A DNA stretch of 64,000 bases, from contig CAWAWM010000002.1 in NCBI GenBank assembly GCA_963785765.1, forward strand, positions 992,001 to 1,056,000, written 5' to 3'. The position numbers and the translations under genes are program-made. The DNA is from DATBGO01 sp963785765 (lineage in GTDB: Bacteria; Actinomycetota; Actinomycetes; Streptosporangiales; Streptosporangiaceae). The notes beneath the pieces were generated by a model that worked only from the letters and a program-made list of their open reading frames with translations, made no database searches and was not told the origin of the DNA. Below are positions 42,297 through 50,234 of the stretch, piece after piece (position 1 is the stretch's first letter; every line of letters begins with the position of its first letter).

Positions 42297-42613
42297 GCCG
42301 CGCCGAGGACGGCGATTTCTCGCCTTGGTGCCCGCGGCCTGGCTACGGCGAGGGTTTCGGCCGTGGCGCGGCTGTCGGCCGGCGCTCTGGGGGCCAGCGG
42401 CCCGTGATCGGGCGAGCGGAGCTGCCCCCGGGGCGGTAGAGAACGCCAGAGTTTCGCTTGACAGCGGTACGTGGATCACGTCTGAATAGACGTAAATCAG
42501 ATCTGGTGCAGGCTTATTGCGGAAGTGCGGCGCGCGTGACAGTTATAGGCGGGTAGTGGAGCAGTTCGGCTTCTTGCCCGCCTTCGGGGTATCTGCGAGC
42601 AACCGGGAGAAGC
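42297..42613. other. 317-bp intergenic region
   Basis: No gene is supported. TTGACA at 42458-42463 is a consensus-like -35 with a weak -10 (TCTGAA or AATAGA) 17-21 bp later; the downstream gene at 42614 has a GGGAG ribosome-binding site nine bases before its start. The left part is GC-rich and featureless. Confidence 0.45.
42458..42486 (+). promoter_or_regulatory. Possible promoter of the zinc-ribbon membrane protein gene
   Basis: TTGACA (42458-42463) is followed after 17 bp by TCTGAA, a poor -10. The region to 42490 is AT-richer than the surroundings. Weak call. Confidence 0.3.
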
Positions 42614-43681
42614 ATGGGGGGGACGCAGCGTTTCTGCACTAAGTGCGGCCACGAACTCCGCACAGGAACGCGATTCTGCACGAGCTGCGGCCAAACCGCG
42701 CCGCTGACCGATGATGCCGCCGCTCAGGCAGGCGCGGACAGCGGCAATCGCGACTTCATGGCCACCACGACCATGCCTGCGCCGCCCCGCCACGATGCCG
42801 CTCGCCGGCCGTGGCCGCAGGCCGAGCCGGCCGAGCAGCCGCAGGCTGAGCCGCCCCAGCCGCCGCCCGCGGATACCGGCGCCGCCTTCTCCGGCAGGGA
42901 GGCAACCGCTTCCGGTGCCTTACCTCAAGCCGGTGACCAGATCCCGCGCCAGTACCGCCGTGACGAGTACCGCCCGGACGAGTACCGCCCGGACGAGTAC
43001 CGCCCGGCTGAGTACCCCAGGGATCAGCCGCCGCCGTCTCGGCGCCGTCCGCTGCTGGTCACCAGCCTCGTCGCGGTGGCGGCGGCGGCCATAGCCGCAG
43101 CAGTCATCCTGACCCTGCACCCGTTCGGTCACCACGCTGCCGCGCCTGCGGCCTCATCAAAGCCGCCGAAGCCAGTCGTCGCATCGTCGTCTGCGTCGCC
43201 TACCCCGACCCCGACACCGACACCAGGACCGTCGGCCGCTCAGCAACAGGCAGCGGACAGCCTGGCGGCGCTGCTCAGCCAGAGCGCGGGCGATCGCAAT
43301 TCGATCAACGCCGCCTACCAGGACGTCGCGCGATGCGGGCCGAACCTGGACCAGGACGCTCAGGTTTTCCGCAGTTCTGCCGCATCGCGTCAGCAACTAC
43401 TTCAGCAGCTGGCCGACCTGCCTGCCCGCTCGGCACTGTCCGGCCCGATGCTCCAGGACCTCACCGGCGCGTGGCAGGCGTCGCTCGAGGCGGACCAGGA
43501 CTTCGCAGCCTGGGCACAGGATCTAGTCGCTAGCTGCGTGCCGAACCAGCCAGACCCGAATTTCGCGGCGGCAAATGGTCCTGACCTGCGGGCGACGGCC
43601 GACAAGAAAGCCTTTCTCCGGCTATGGAATCCGCTGGCAGCGCAATATAACCTGGCCACTTACCAGCAGAATAAGCTCTGA
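42614..43681 (+). CDS. Zinc-ribbon membrane protein with repeat linker
   Basis: The 355-residue protein begins with a zinc ribbon (FCTKCGHELRTGTRFCTSCG, four Cys in two CxxC pairs), then a long Pro/Glu-rich linker with a short tandem repeat (DEYRP repeated three times). One membrane helix near 153-173 (LLVTSLVAVAAAAIAAAVILTL) leads to a Ser/Thr/Pro-rich stalk and a C-terminal helical domain (QQAADSLAALLSQSAGDRNSINAAYQDVARCGPNLDQDAQVFR... WNPLAAQYNLATY) on the outside. The zinc ribbon is cytosolic. Function unknown; similar organisation is common in actinomycete membrane proteins. Confidence 0.85.
   Translation: MGGTQRFCTKCGHELRTGTRFCTSCGQTAPLTDDAAAQAGADSGNRDFMATTTMPAPPRHDAARRPWPQAEPAEQPQAEPPQPPPADTGAAFSGREATASGALPQAGDQIPRQYRRDEYRPDEYRPDEYRPAEYPRDQPPPSRRRPLLVTSLVAVAAAAIAAAVILTLHPFGHHAAAPAASSKPPKPVVASSSASPTPTPTPTPGPSAAQQQAADSLAALLSQSAGDRNSINAAYQDVARCGPNLDQDAQVFRSSAASRQQLLQQLADLPARSALSGPMLQDLTGAWQASLEADQDFAAWAQDLVASCVPNQPDPNFAAANGPDLRATADKKAFLRLWNPLAAQYNLATYQQNKL
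42962..43006 (+). repeat. Three 15-bp coding repeats (DEYRP)
   Basis: GACGAGTACCGCCCG is repeated three times without change, followed by a variant (GCTGAGTACCCCAGG) and preceded by a partial unit. It sits in the linker of the zinc-ribbon membrane protein. Confidence 0.88.
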
Positions 43682-43701
43682 GTTGTCCGCCGGGCCACAG
43701 G

Positions 43702-44685
43702 TCACCGCATGGCCTTCCAGACGATGGCGGACAGCCCGGTAATCGTATCGATGCCGTACTGCTCGGTCGGGTTGCCGGTTGTCAGTACGGCTATCAGGTA
43801 ATCCCGCCCCCGTCCTGAGATCCACCCGATGCTGTTGATCTGCCAGTCCGTGCCGGCGGTGTTGAGCGGGAGCCAGCCGTTCTTCAGGGCCACCGTGGCC
43901 CGGAGCGGCACGCCACCAGAGACTCCCCAGCGCTGCGCTGGTGTCACGTGCTCCATGAGCCGAAGGACATAGCTGCGCTGTCCGCGGGTCAGCAGCGAGC
44001 CTGGCGTGAACAACTGCCGGAGCAACGTGATCTGATCGGCGGCCGTGGTGGTGGTCAGGCCCCATCCCGGCCAGGGGAATCCTGGGCATTGCACGCAACG
44101 GGAGGGCGAGGTTTGCCTTAATCCGGCCGTGGCGTTGAACGCCCGGATCTTGCCCGGGCCGCCGCTTGCGTACCACAGGCTGGTGGCGGCGTCGTTGTCA
44201 CTGTCCTCGATCATCTGCTGCGCAAGCGAGGATTCGGTGGCCGGAAGCCCGGTGCCCGAGTCGGCGTCCCCGCTTCGGGCCAGGAGGGTTTCCAGAATGT
44301 CAACCTTCACGATGCTGGCCTCCGGCTGGGGGCTGCCGAGCCTTAGGTTCCAGGTCTGGCCGGTGCCGATGTCGTAAACGGCGGCCAGCACGGAGCCGCT
44401 TCGGCTGGCGACATACGACGACAACGTCGCCGAAAACGGGTTCGGGTGCTGGACTGGCGCAGGGGAGACCGGGGGATTCGACGGGCTACGGCTAGGAGAA
44501 GGCGTAGCTGACGAAGCCGGCGCGGCACGGGGCCCGGGCCCGCTCGCGCCAGACCGCGTGAGCCCCGACGTCAGCAGAATGCCCGTGGCCACGGCGACCA
44601 GGACCGCGGAACCTGCGACCACGGCTTTTGTCCGCGGGGAGAACATCCCCCTGGCTCGGGAGTCTCGTTCCCTGGCATGGCTCAT
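43702..44685 (-). CDS. Class A beta-lactamase-related serine hydrolase, membrane-anchored or secreted
   Basis: The 327-residue protein starts with a basic segment and a hydrophobic helix (VVAGSAVLVAVATGILLTSGL) that acts as signal anchor. A Ser/Pro linker follows, then a penicillin-recognising fold: EASIVKVDILETLL (S-x-x-K), MIEDSDNDAATSLW (SDN) and, at the third motif, TVALKNGWLPL (KNG where KTG/KSG is usual). This matches a group of actinobacterial class A-like serine hydrolases. Whether it hydrolyses beta-lactams or peptidoglycan is not predictable from this. Confidence 0.85.
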   Translation of the reverse strand: MSHARERDSRARGMFSPRTKAVVAGSAVLVAVATGILLTSGLTRSGASGPGPRAAPASSATPSPSRSPSNPPVSPAPVQHPNPFSATLSSYVASRSGSVLAAVYDIGTGQTWNLRLGSPQPEASIVKVDILETLLARSGDADSGTGLPATESSLAQQMIEDSDNDAATSLWYASGGPGKIRAFNATAGLRQTSPSRCVQCPGFPWPGWGLTTTTAADQITLLRQLFTPGSLLTRGQRSYVLRLMEHVTPAQRWGVSGGVPLRATVALKNGWLPLNTAGTDWQINSIGWISGRGRDYLIAVLTTGNPTEQYGIDTITGLSAIVWKAMR

Positions 44686-45055
44686 ACGCCGCGATCACCA
44701 GCATCAGCCAGCTCCGGCTGCCAGCCGGAGCGGGGCCACCGCGGCTCGTCTTGGCCCGTTCTCTGAGTCAGCATCCCTAAGCTCCGTTTTCGCAAGGCCC
44801 GGCAACCCTGGGTCAAGTACAGCACCGCCGCCGCACTCTATCGGCTGGCGGCGCAGATTCCGCGCCGCTAGCGTTCTCCCGGAATGCGGAGGCAGCACGA
44901 CTGCGCCGGCCAGCCGCCACGAGGAGCAGCGGCATTCGGCAAGTGCACCGGCGGAAGAGTGCGCTGTGCTGCCCGCCGTGCGCCTCGTTCGCGGCTAAAC
45001 CGGCGAGAACGCGGCCTGCCTGCGAGAATCCGGCCACCTGGGCCGGGAGGGGGTT
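44686..45055. other. 370-bp divergent intergenic region
   Basis: It separates the minus-strand serine hydrolase from the plus-strand DUF1275 gene. No coding sequence is convincing. GGGAGGGGG before 45056 is the ribosome-binding site of the DUF1275 gene; promoter elements are not clear. Confidence 0.5.
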
Positions 45056-45769
45056 ATGCCGATGCCAGGACGGCGGCTGGGCGCCCTGGTGGCAGTCCTC
45101 GCCATGACGGCAGGCGCGACGGACGCGATCAGCTTCCTCGGCCTGGGCGGCGTCTTCTCCAGCGTGATGACTGCCAACATGGTCCTGCTCGGACTCGGCG
45201 CGGGCCAGCAGAATGTCCAGCTGACGGTGCACACTGGCGCGGCCCTGGCCGGGTACATCGTGGGTGCCGTCGCCGTTGGCCGGCTCACCTGGCCACCTGG
45301 CCGGCAGGCAGGCGGATGGCCCGCTCCCCTCGTTGCGGCGCTGATAGCTGAAAGCATCATGCTGGCCGGAGTCACGGTGGGCTGGGAAATCGTGGGCGGA
45401 CATCCCCGTGGGGCGGCACAGGTAGCTTTGCTGGCCGGCACCGCTGCCGCCATGGGCAGCCAGGGCGCTGCCGTCAAGGCCCTCCAAATCCCGGAAATAT
45501 CCAGTACCTACATGACCGGGATGCTGACCGGCATTCTCGCCGACCTGGCCGCGCCCGCCGGTCCGGCCGTCGCCAGCCGGCTGCGCCTGATCGCGATGCT
45601 CATTGTGGGCGCCACCGCCAGCGGCATCACCTACGCCCAGGTGCCGCGCCTCGCGCCGCTGATCCCCGTTGCCTCGCTGGCGTGTGTCATCGGCATCGCC
45701 GTCGGCGCCCGGACCAGGACAGCCGGCCCGCGGGACGACCCCCAAGGCAGTGACCAGCGGCCGGGCTGA
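45056..45769 (+). CDS. DUF1275 (YoaK-like) membrane protein
   Basis: The 237-residue protein has the DUF1275 start LVAVLAMTAGATDAISFLGLGGVFSSVMTANMVLLGLGAG, the conserved TGxxTDAxSFL/G-F-T-x-MTxN pattern, and about six membrane helices. STYMTGMLTGILADL is the second internal signature. The family is of unknown function, possibly a small-molecule transporter. GGGAGGGGG supports the ATG at 45056. Confidence 0.9.
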   Translation: MPMPGRRLGALVAVLAMTAGATDAISFLGLGGVFSSVMTANMVLLGLGAGQQNVQLTVHTGAALAGYIVGAVAVGRLTWPPGRQAGGWPAPLVAALIAESIMLAGVTVGWEIVGGHPRGAAQVALLAGTAAAMGSQGAAVKALQIPEISSTYMTGMLTGILADLAAPAGPAVASRLRLIAMLIVGATASGITYAQVPRLAPLIPVASLACVIGIAVGARTRTAGPRDDPQGSDQRPG

Positions 45770-45920
45770 CCACCGCTCGGGTCGGTGCCATGAACCGCCC
45801 GAGATGAATCGCGACAGGGGTAGCCGCCGCGGGTGCGGCAGGTCCGGGACCGGGACGGGCGGAGCGCGATCGGCCGGATGAGGACCTCTGGCCCTAGTCC
45901 GCCGCGACGGGGAGGATGGA

Positions 45921-47696
45921 GTGTATGTACCGGTCGCTGGGAGGAGTATGGCACCTGATTCTGGCCGGGCCGATCTGATGTCAGCGTTGACTGATGTGGC
46001 CGGGGGACCTGCGCTGCCGAAGGCCCCGACTGGGATCGGGGGACTCGACGAGATCACCTGGGGTGGGTTGCCCCGGGGCAGGGCGACGCTGGTCACCGGC
46101 GGTACCGGGTCCGGCAAGACGCTGCTTGGGTTGCAGTTCCTCGTCGCGGGCGCCCAGGAGTATGGCGAGCCAGGTGTGCTGGTCACCTTTGAGGAGTCGG
46201 CAGAAAAGGTAACCGCCAACGTCGCCTCGCTAGGGTTCGACCTCGACGGGCTGCAGCGGAACGGGCTGCTCGTGGTGCATGCCTTCCGAGTGGATCCGTC
46301 CGACGTTATCGAGACGGGCGAGTTCGACTTCGAGCCACTGTTCCTGCTGCTCGGCGACACCATCGAGCGCATCGGGGCGAAGCGCGTCGTGCTCGACACC
46401 ATCGAATTGCTGTTCGGCGTGTTCCAGGACCACGCGACCGTGCGAGCGGAGCTCGGCCGGCTGTTCCGCTGGCTCGAGGACCGTGCCGTGACCGCCATCG
46501 TGACCGGCGAGCAGGGCCGTAACGGGCTCACCCGCCAGGGGATCGAGGAATACGTATCTGATTGCGTGATCGTCCTCGACCACCGCATCCGCGACGAGGT
46601 TTCCACTCGCCGCCTCCGGGTGGCCAAGTACCGCGGGTCGGCGCACGGGACCAACGAGTACCCGTTCTTGATTTCGGCCCGTGGCTTTGTGGTGCTGCCA
46701 GTAACGTCGGTGGCCCTCGACTATGGCGCGCCCGAGGAGCGGATCTCGACCGGTGTGGCCCGGCTGGATCACATGCTCGCCGGCGGCCTGTTCCGGGGAT
46801 CGACCGTGCTGGTCAGCGGGACCGCGGGCACGGGTAAGACCACGCTCGGAGCGCACCTCGTCGACGCGGCGTGCGCCCGCGGTGAGCGGACGCTGCTGGT
46901 CCTGTACGAGGAGTCACCCGACCAGGTCATCCGCAACATGCGATCGGTGGGGCTCGACCTGCGGCGCTGGGTCGAGGCGGGCCTGCTGCGCATGTGGGCG
47001 GCCCGGCCGGCGGCCTTCGGGCTGGAGACCCATCTGGCCATCCTGGCCCAGCTGATCGAGGATTTCACGCCGTCGGTCGCCGTGCTCGACGGGATCGCTA
47101 GCCTCACCTATGGCCCGGCCGACCCCGAGGTGAGGTCGATGGTGGCCCGCCAGATCGACCTGCTGAAGGCCCGGGGGATCACCGCACTGACGACCACGCT
47201 CGCGCGCGAGGACGCGAGGGGCGCGGTGGGCATATCGTCGCTGGTGGACACCTGGTTGCTGCTGCGCAACGTCGAGTCGAACGGGGAGCGCAACCGGCTG
47301 CTGTACGTGCTGAAGTCGCGGGGCAGCGCCCATTCCAACCAGGTGCGGGAGTTCGTGCTCACCGACCATGGTGCCGAACTCGTCGACGTGTACGTGGGCC
47401 CGGCGGGCGTCGTGACCGGCGCCGCCCGGGTAGCGCAGGAAGCCCAGGAGCGCGGCACGGAGCTGCGGCAACGTGAGGGCCTGGTACGTCGCACCCGCGA
47501 GCTGCGGCGGGGCATCATGGAACGGGAGGCCCAGCTCGCCCTCTTGCAGGACGAGCTCGCCGCGGAACGGGCCGAGCTCGAGCAGGCTGACGAGCGCTGG
47601 CAGCGCGAGGTGGCTGACGCCGAGGCGACCCGGTCGGCGATCGCGTCGCGGCGCTGGGCCGATCCGGCCGGCGGCGATGGAGGCGGGCCACGATGA
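45921..47696 (+). CDS. kaiC: KaiC-like double RecA-type ATPase
   Basis: The 591-residue protein carries two KaiC domains. Domain 1 has Walker A GGTGSGKT (60-67) and the Glu pair in TFEESAE; domain 2 has Walker A GTAGTGKT (300-307) and the Glu pair in YEESPD. A C-terminal coiled coil of about 70 residues (REGLVRRTRELRRGIMEREAQLALLQDEL...) is added. In cyanobacteria KaiC keeps time with KaiA and KaiB; non-cyanobacterial copies are linked to stress or signalling. GGAGG five bases before GTG 45921 supports the start. It overlaps the KaiB-like gene by 4 bp, so both are coupled. No KaiA was seen. Confidence 0.93.
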   Translation: MYVPVAGRSMAPDSGRADLMSALTDVAGGPALPKAPTGIGGLDEITWGGLPRGRATLVTGGTGSGKTLLGLQFLVAGAQEYGEPGVLVTFEESAEKVTANVASLGFDLDGLQRNGLLVVHAFRVDPSDVIETGEFDFEPLFLLLGDTIERIGAKRVVLDTIELLFGVFQDHATVRAELGRLFRWLEDRAVTAIVTGEQGRNGLTRQGIEEYVSDCVIVLDHRIRDEVSTRRLRVAKYRGSAHGTNEYPFLISARGFVVLPVTSVALDYGAPEERISTGVARLDHMLAGGLFRGSTVLVSGTAGTGKTTLGAHLVDAACARGERTLLVLYEESPDQVIRNMRSVGLDLRRWVEAGLLRMWAARPAAFGLETHLAILAQLIEDFTPSVAVLDGIASLTYGPADPEVRSMVARQIDLLKARGITALTTTLAREDARGAVGISSLVDTWLLLRNVESNGERNRLLYVLKSRGSAHSNQVREFVLTDHGAELVDVYVGPAGVVTGAARVAQEAQERGTELRQREGLVRRTRELRRGIMEREAQLALLQDELAAERAELEQADERWQREVADAEATRSAIASRRWADPAGGDGGGPR

Positions 47697-48031
47697 CCGG
47701 ACCGCACGCCGCCGATGCAGGCTCCGCGGCGGCGGTCCAGCCGGAACTCTGGGAGCTGCGGCTTTACGTGACCGGGCGCTCGCCCAAGTGCATCCGCGCG
47801 ATCGAGAACCTGCAGGCTGCCTGTGAGCAGTACCTGGAGGGGCGGTATCACATCGAGGTCGTGGACCTGCTGGAGAACCCGCGGCTCGCCGCCGACGATC
47901 AGATCCTGGCCGTGCCCACGCTGGTCCGTAAGCTCCCGCCGCCCATCCGGAAGATCGTCGGTGACCTCTCCGACACTGACCGGCTCCTGGTCGGATTGCA
48001 GGTTCGTCCGCGCAAGGGCAAGACGGCGTGA
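47693..48031 (+). CDS. kaiB: KaiB-like protein
   Basis: The 112-residue protein has the thioredoxin-like KaiB pattern: WELRLYVTGRSPKCIRAIENLQAACEQYLEGRYHIEVVDLLENPRLAADDQILAVPTLVRKLPPPIRKIVGDLSDTDRLLVGLQV. Residue content matches circadian KaiB closely in the fold-switching half. It begins inside the stop of the kaiC-like gene. In the cyanobacterial clock KaiB binds KaiC; here the same interaction is likely but the purpose is unknown. Confidence 0.93.
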   Translation: MTGPHAADAGSAAAVQPELWELRLYVTGRSPKCIRAIENLQAACEQYLEGRYHIEVVDLLENPRLAADDQILAVPTLVRKLPPPIRKIVGDLSDTDRLLVGLQVRPRKGKTA

Positions 48032-48070
48032 CCGATATCGCGCTGGCGCGTCTGCGGCGACGGGTGCTAG

Positions 48071-50161
48071 ATGGGCTGTCCCGTGACGGCGGATGACGCA
48101 GCCGAGCTAACCCCCGGGGACTCCCTGGAAGAATTGCGCCGGGAGCTCGACGAGGCACAAGACACGCTGCGCACCATCCGGGCTGGCGGTGTCGACGCTC
48201 TCATCATCGACACCGGCGGCGGCGAGGAGGTGGTCCCGCTGAGCGGTGCCGGCCACTCGCTGGAAGAACTGCGCCGAGAACTCGACGAGGCACAAGACAC
48301 GCTGCGCACCATCCGCGCTGGCGGATTCGACGCCCTCATCATAGATACCGGCCGTGGTGAGGAGGTGTTCGCGCTCAGCGGCGCCGATCGGCCCTACCGG
48401 TTGCTTGTCGAGGGCATGGCTGAGGGCGCGCGCGGCTACTTCCGGGCAGTGGCGGCCGACTTCGACGGCACCCTGGCTGACGGCCAGGTCGCGCCCGACA
48501 CGATGGCCGCGCTCGCCGAGGCGCGTGCCAGCGGGATCCGGGTGATCTTGGTCACCGGGAGAATCATGAGCGAGTTGCGCGCCGTGTTCCCGGCGGTCGA
48601 GGACTACGTCGACGCGGTCGTCGCTGAGAACGGCGCCCTGGTGATCACCCCGCTCGGCGTCCGCCAGGTGGGCGCCCCGATCGGCCGCGCAGTGAGCGCC
48701 GCCCTGGCCGACCGTGGCGTAGTCCACCGCAACGGTCAGGTCCTAGTAGCCTGCACCGCCGCCGACGAGCCGGTCGCGCTGGAGGTTATCCGCAAGCTCG
48801 GCCTGGACTGCCAGCTCGTTCGCAACCGGGGCGAGCTGATGATCTTGCCAGCCGGGGTGACCAAGGGCATCGGCCTGCTCGAGGCGCTCGGCGATCTTGG
48901 CCTGTCGTACCACAACACCATCGGCGTCGGCGACGCTGAGAACGACCATAGCCTGCTGGATTGCTGCGAGATCGGGGTGGCCGTCGCCAACGCGGTCGAC
49001 GCCATCCGCGCTCACGCCGATATGGTGCTCACCTTGCCCGACGGCCAAGGGGTGGCCGACCTGCTCCGAGGACCGCTGCTCAGCGGGCGTGCCCATCTCC
49101 ATCCACGCCGCTGGCAGATCACGTTGGGCATCGACGACAACGGTGCGGCGGTAACCCTGCCCGCCTCGCAGCTCAACGTCGCTATCTGCGGTGGCACCGG
49201 CGAGGGCAAGTCGTACCTGTCCGGGCTCATCTGCGAACAGCTAGTCCGCCTCGGCTACTCCCTGGTGGTCTTCGATCCTGAAGGGGACTATCTCGGGCTC
49301 GGCGAGTTGCGCGACGTGCTCATCACCGGAGGCCACGAGCGCCGCCTCGCCGACCCCGCCGAGGTCGTGCGGCTCCTCGGGCACGGCCACGCCAGCGTAG
49401 TCATCGACCTGTCCCACCTCGACGCCACCGCCCGCGCCGCCTACGCAGCGGCTCTCACCAGCGAAGTCGAAGCTCACCGGGCTGCAACCGGCCGCCCGCA
49501 GTGGGTGGTCGTCGACGAAGCCCACGGGCCCGTCGGACGGGACTCGACCGCGCACCGCATGCTCGACCCGGCCGCCAAGGGCTACCTGCTGGTCACCTGG
49601 CAACCCGAGGAACTGTCGACCGGCGCCCTCGTCGCTCTCGACGCCATCATCACCCTCAGCTCCCCTCGCCCCGACAGCCGGTTCGTCGACCTCGCCGCGG
49701 CAGTGGCCGACATGCCCCGCGCCGCGATCGCCCGCCTCCTCACCGGGACGCCCGGCCGCGCCGTGCTGGCCTGGCGACAGCATCCCCGCCGGGCGGTGGC
49801 GTTCACTCTCGGGCCCCGGATCACGCCCCATCTGCGTCACGAGCACAAGTACGATCAGTACGGCGTCGAGCCCACCCGCCGGTTCTACTTCCGGACCGAG
49901 CCCGACACCCCCACCGGGGCGGTCGCCGGCAACCTCGCCGAACTGGAAGCCGAGCTCGGCCGCTGCGACCGGGGCGTGCTGCGCCACCACTGCCCGCTCC
50001 ACGAGTTCTCCGCCTGGGTGGCCGGCGTCTTCCACGACGAGACGCTCGCCGCCGACCTCGCCGCGGCCGAAACGGCCCTGTCGGCCCAAAGCCCCGCCGC
50101 GGTCGTCGAGCAGGTACGCCTGGCGCTCATCGCCGCGCTCCAGGGCCGCCACCCCCGCTGA
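48071..50161 (+). CDS. Sensor-head-duplication / HAD phosphatase / HerA-DUF87-type ATPase fusion
   Basis: The 696-residue protein has three parts. Residues 18-107 are two copies of a 45-residue head (SLEELRRELDEAQDTLRTIRAGG...DALIIDTG) followed by GADRPYRLLVEGMAEGA; this LRxIRxGxVDAL...LxGAxxPYR sequence is what usually precedes the PAS domain of sensor histidine kinases, but no PAS or kinase follows. Residues about 125-335 are a HAD-IIB hydrolase: FDGTLAD (Asp130, Asp132), VTGR and GVGDAENDHSLL. Residues about 345-630 are a P-loop ATPase: GGTGEGKS (374-381) and WVVVDEAHG (Walker B). Located 39 bp after kaiB, it is probably in the same operon. Confidence 0.88.
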   Translation: MGCPVTADDAAELTPGDSLEELRRELDEAQDTLRTIRAGGVDALIIDTGGGEEVVPLSGAGHSLEELRRELDEAQDTLRTIRAGGFDALIIDTGRGEEVFALSGADRPYRLLVEGMAEGARGYFRAVAADFDGTLADGQVAPDTMAALAEARASGIRVILVTGRIMSELRAVFPAVEDYVDAVVAENGALVITPLGVRQVGAPIGRAVSAALADRGVVHRNGQVLVACTAADEPVALEVIRKLGLDCQLVRNRGELMILPAGVTKGIGLLEALGDLGLSYHNTIGVGDAENDHSLLDCCEIGVAVANAVDAIRAHADMVLTLPDGQGVADLLRGPLLSGRAHLHPRRWQITLGIDDNGAAVTLPASQLNVAICGGTGEGKSYLSGLICEQLVRLGYSLVVFDPEGDYLGLGELRDVLITGGHERRLADPAEVVRLLGHGHASVVIDLSHLDATARAAYAAALTSEVEAHRAATGRPQWVVVDEAHGPVGRDSTAHRMLDPAAKGYLLVTWQPEELSTGALVALDAIITLSSPRPDSRFVDLAAAVADMPRAAIARLLTGTPGRAVLAWRQHPRRAVAFTLGPRITPHLRHEHKYDQYGVEPTRRFYFRTEPDTPTGAVAGNLAELEAELGRCDRGVLRHHCPLHEFSAWVAGVFHDETLAADLAAAETALSAQSPAAVVEQVRLALIAALQGRHPR
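48122..48391 (+). repeat. Two tandem 135-bp coding repeats
   Basis: Unit 1 is 48122-48256 and unit 2 is 48257-48391. They encode almost the same 45 residues (SLEELRRELDEAQDTLRTIRAGG), differing mainly at the ends; the middle 60 bases are nearly identical, which implies a recent duplication. Confidence 0.9.
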
Positions 50162-50234
50162 CCACCGCCCTAGGACGCCCTGGCCAGGGTAGGGCAGCCC
50201 GGACGTGCGCACGGCCTACCTGCCGCAGCGCTGG

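Noticed and set aside
44813..46654. 613-residue open frame antisense to the DUF1275 and kaiC-like genes
   Set aside because: Low-complexity Ser/Arg/Pro content without family features; both plus-strand genes are clear.
50170..50200. CCCTGGCCAGGG palindrome between the convergent HAD/HerA and MOSC-reductase genes
   Set aside because: Self-complementary without a loop and no clean stem; not firm enough to call a terminator.
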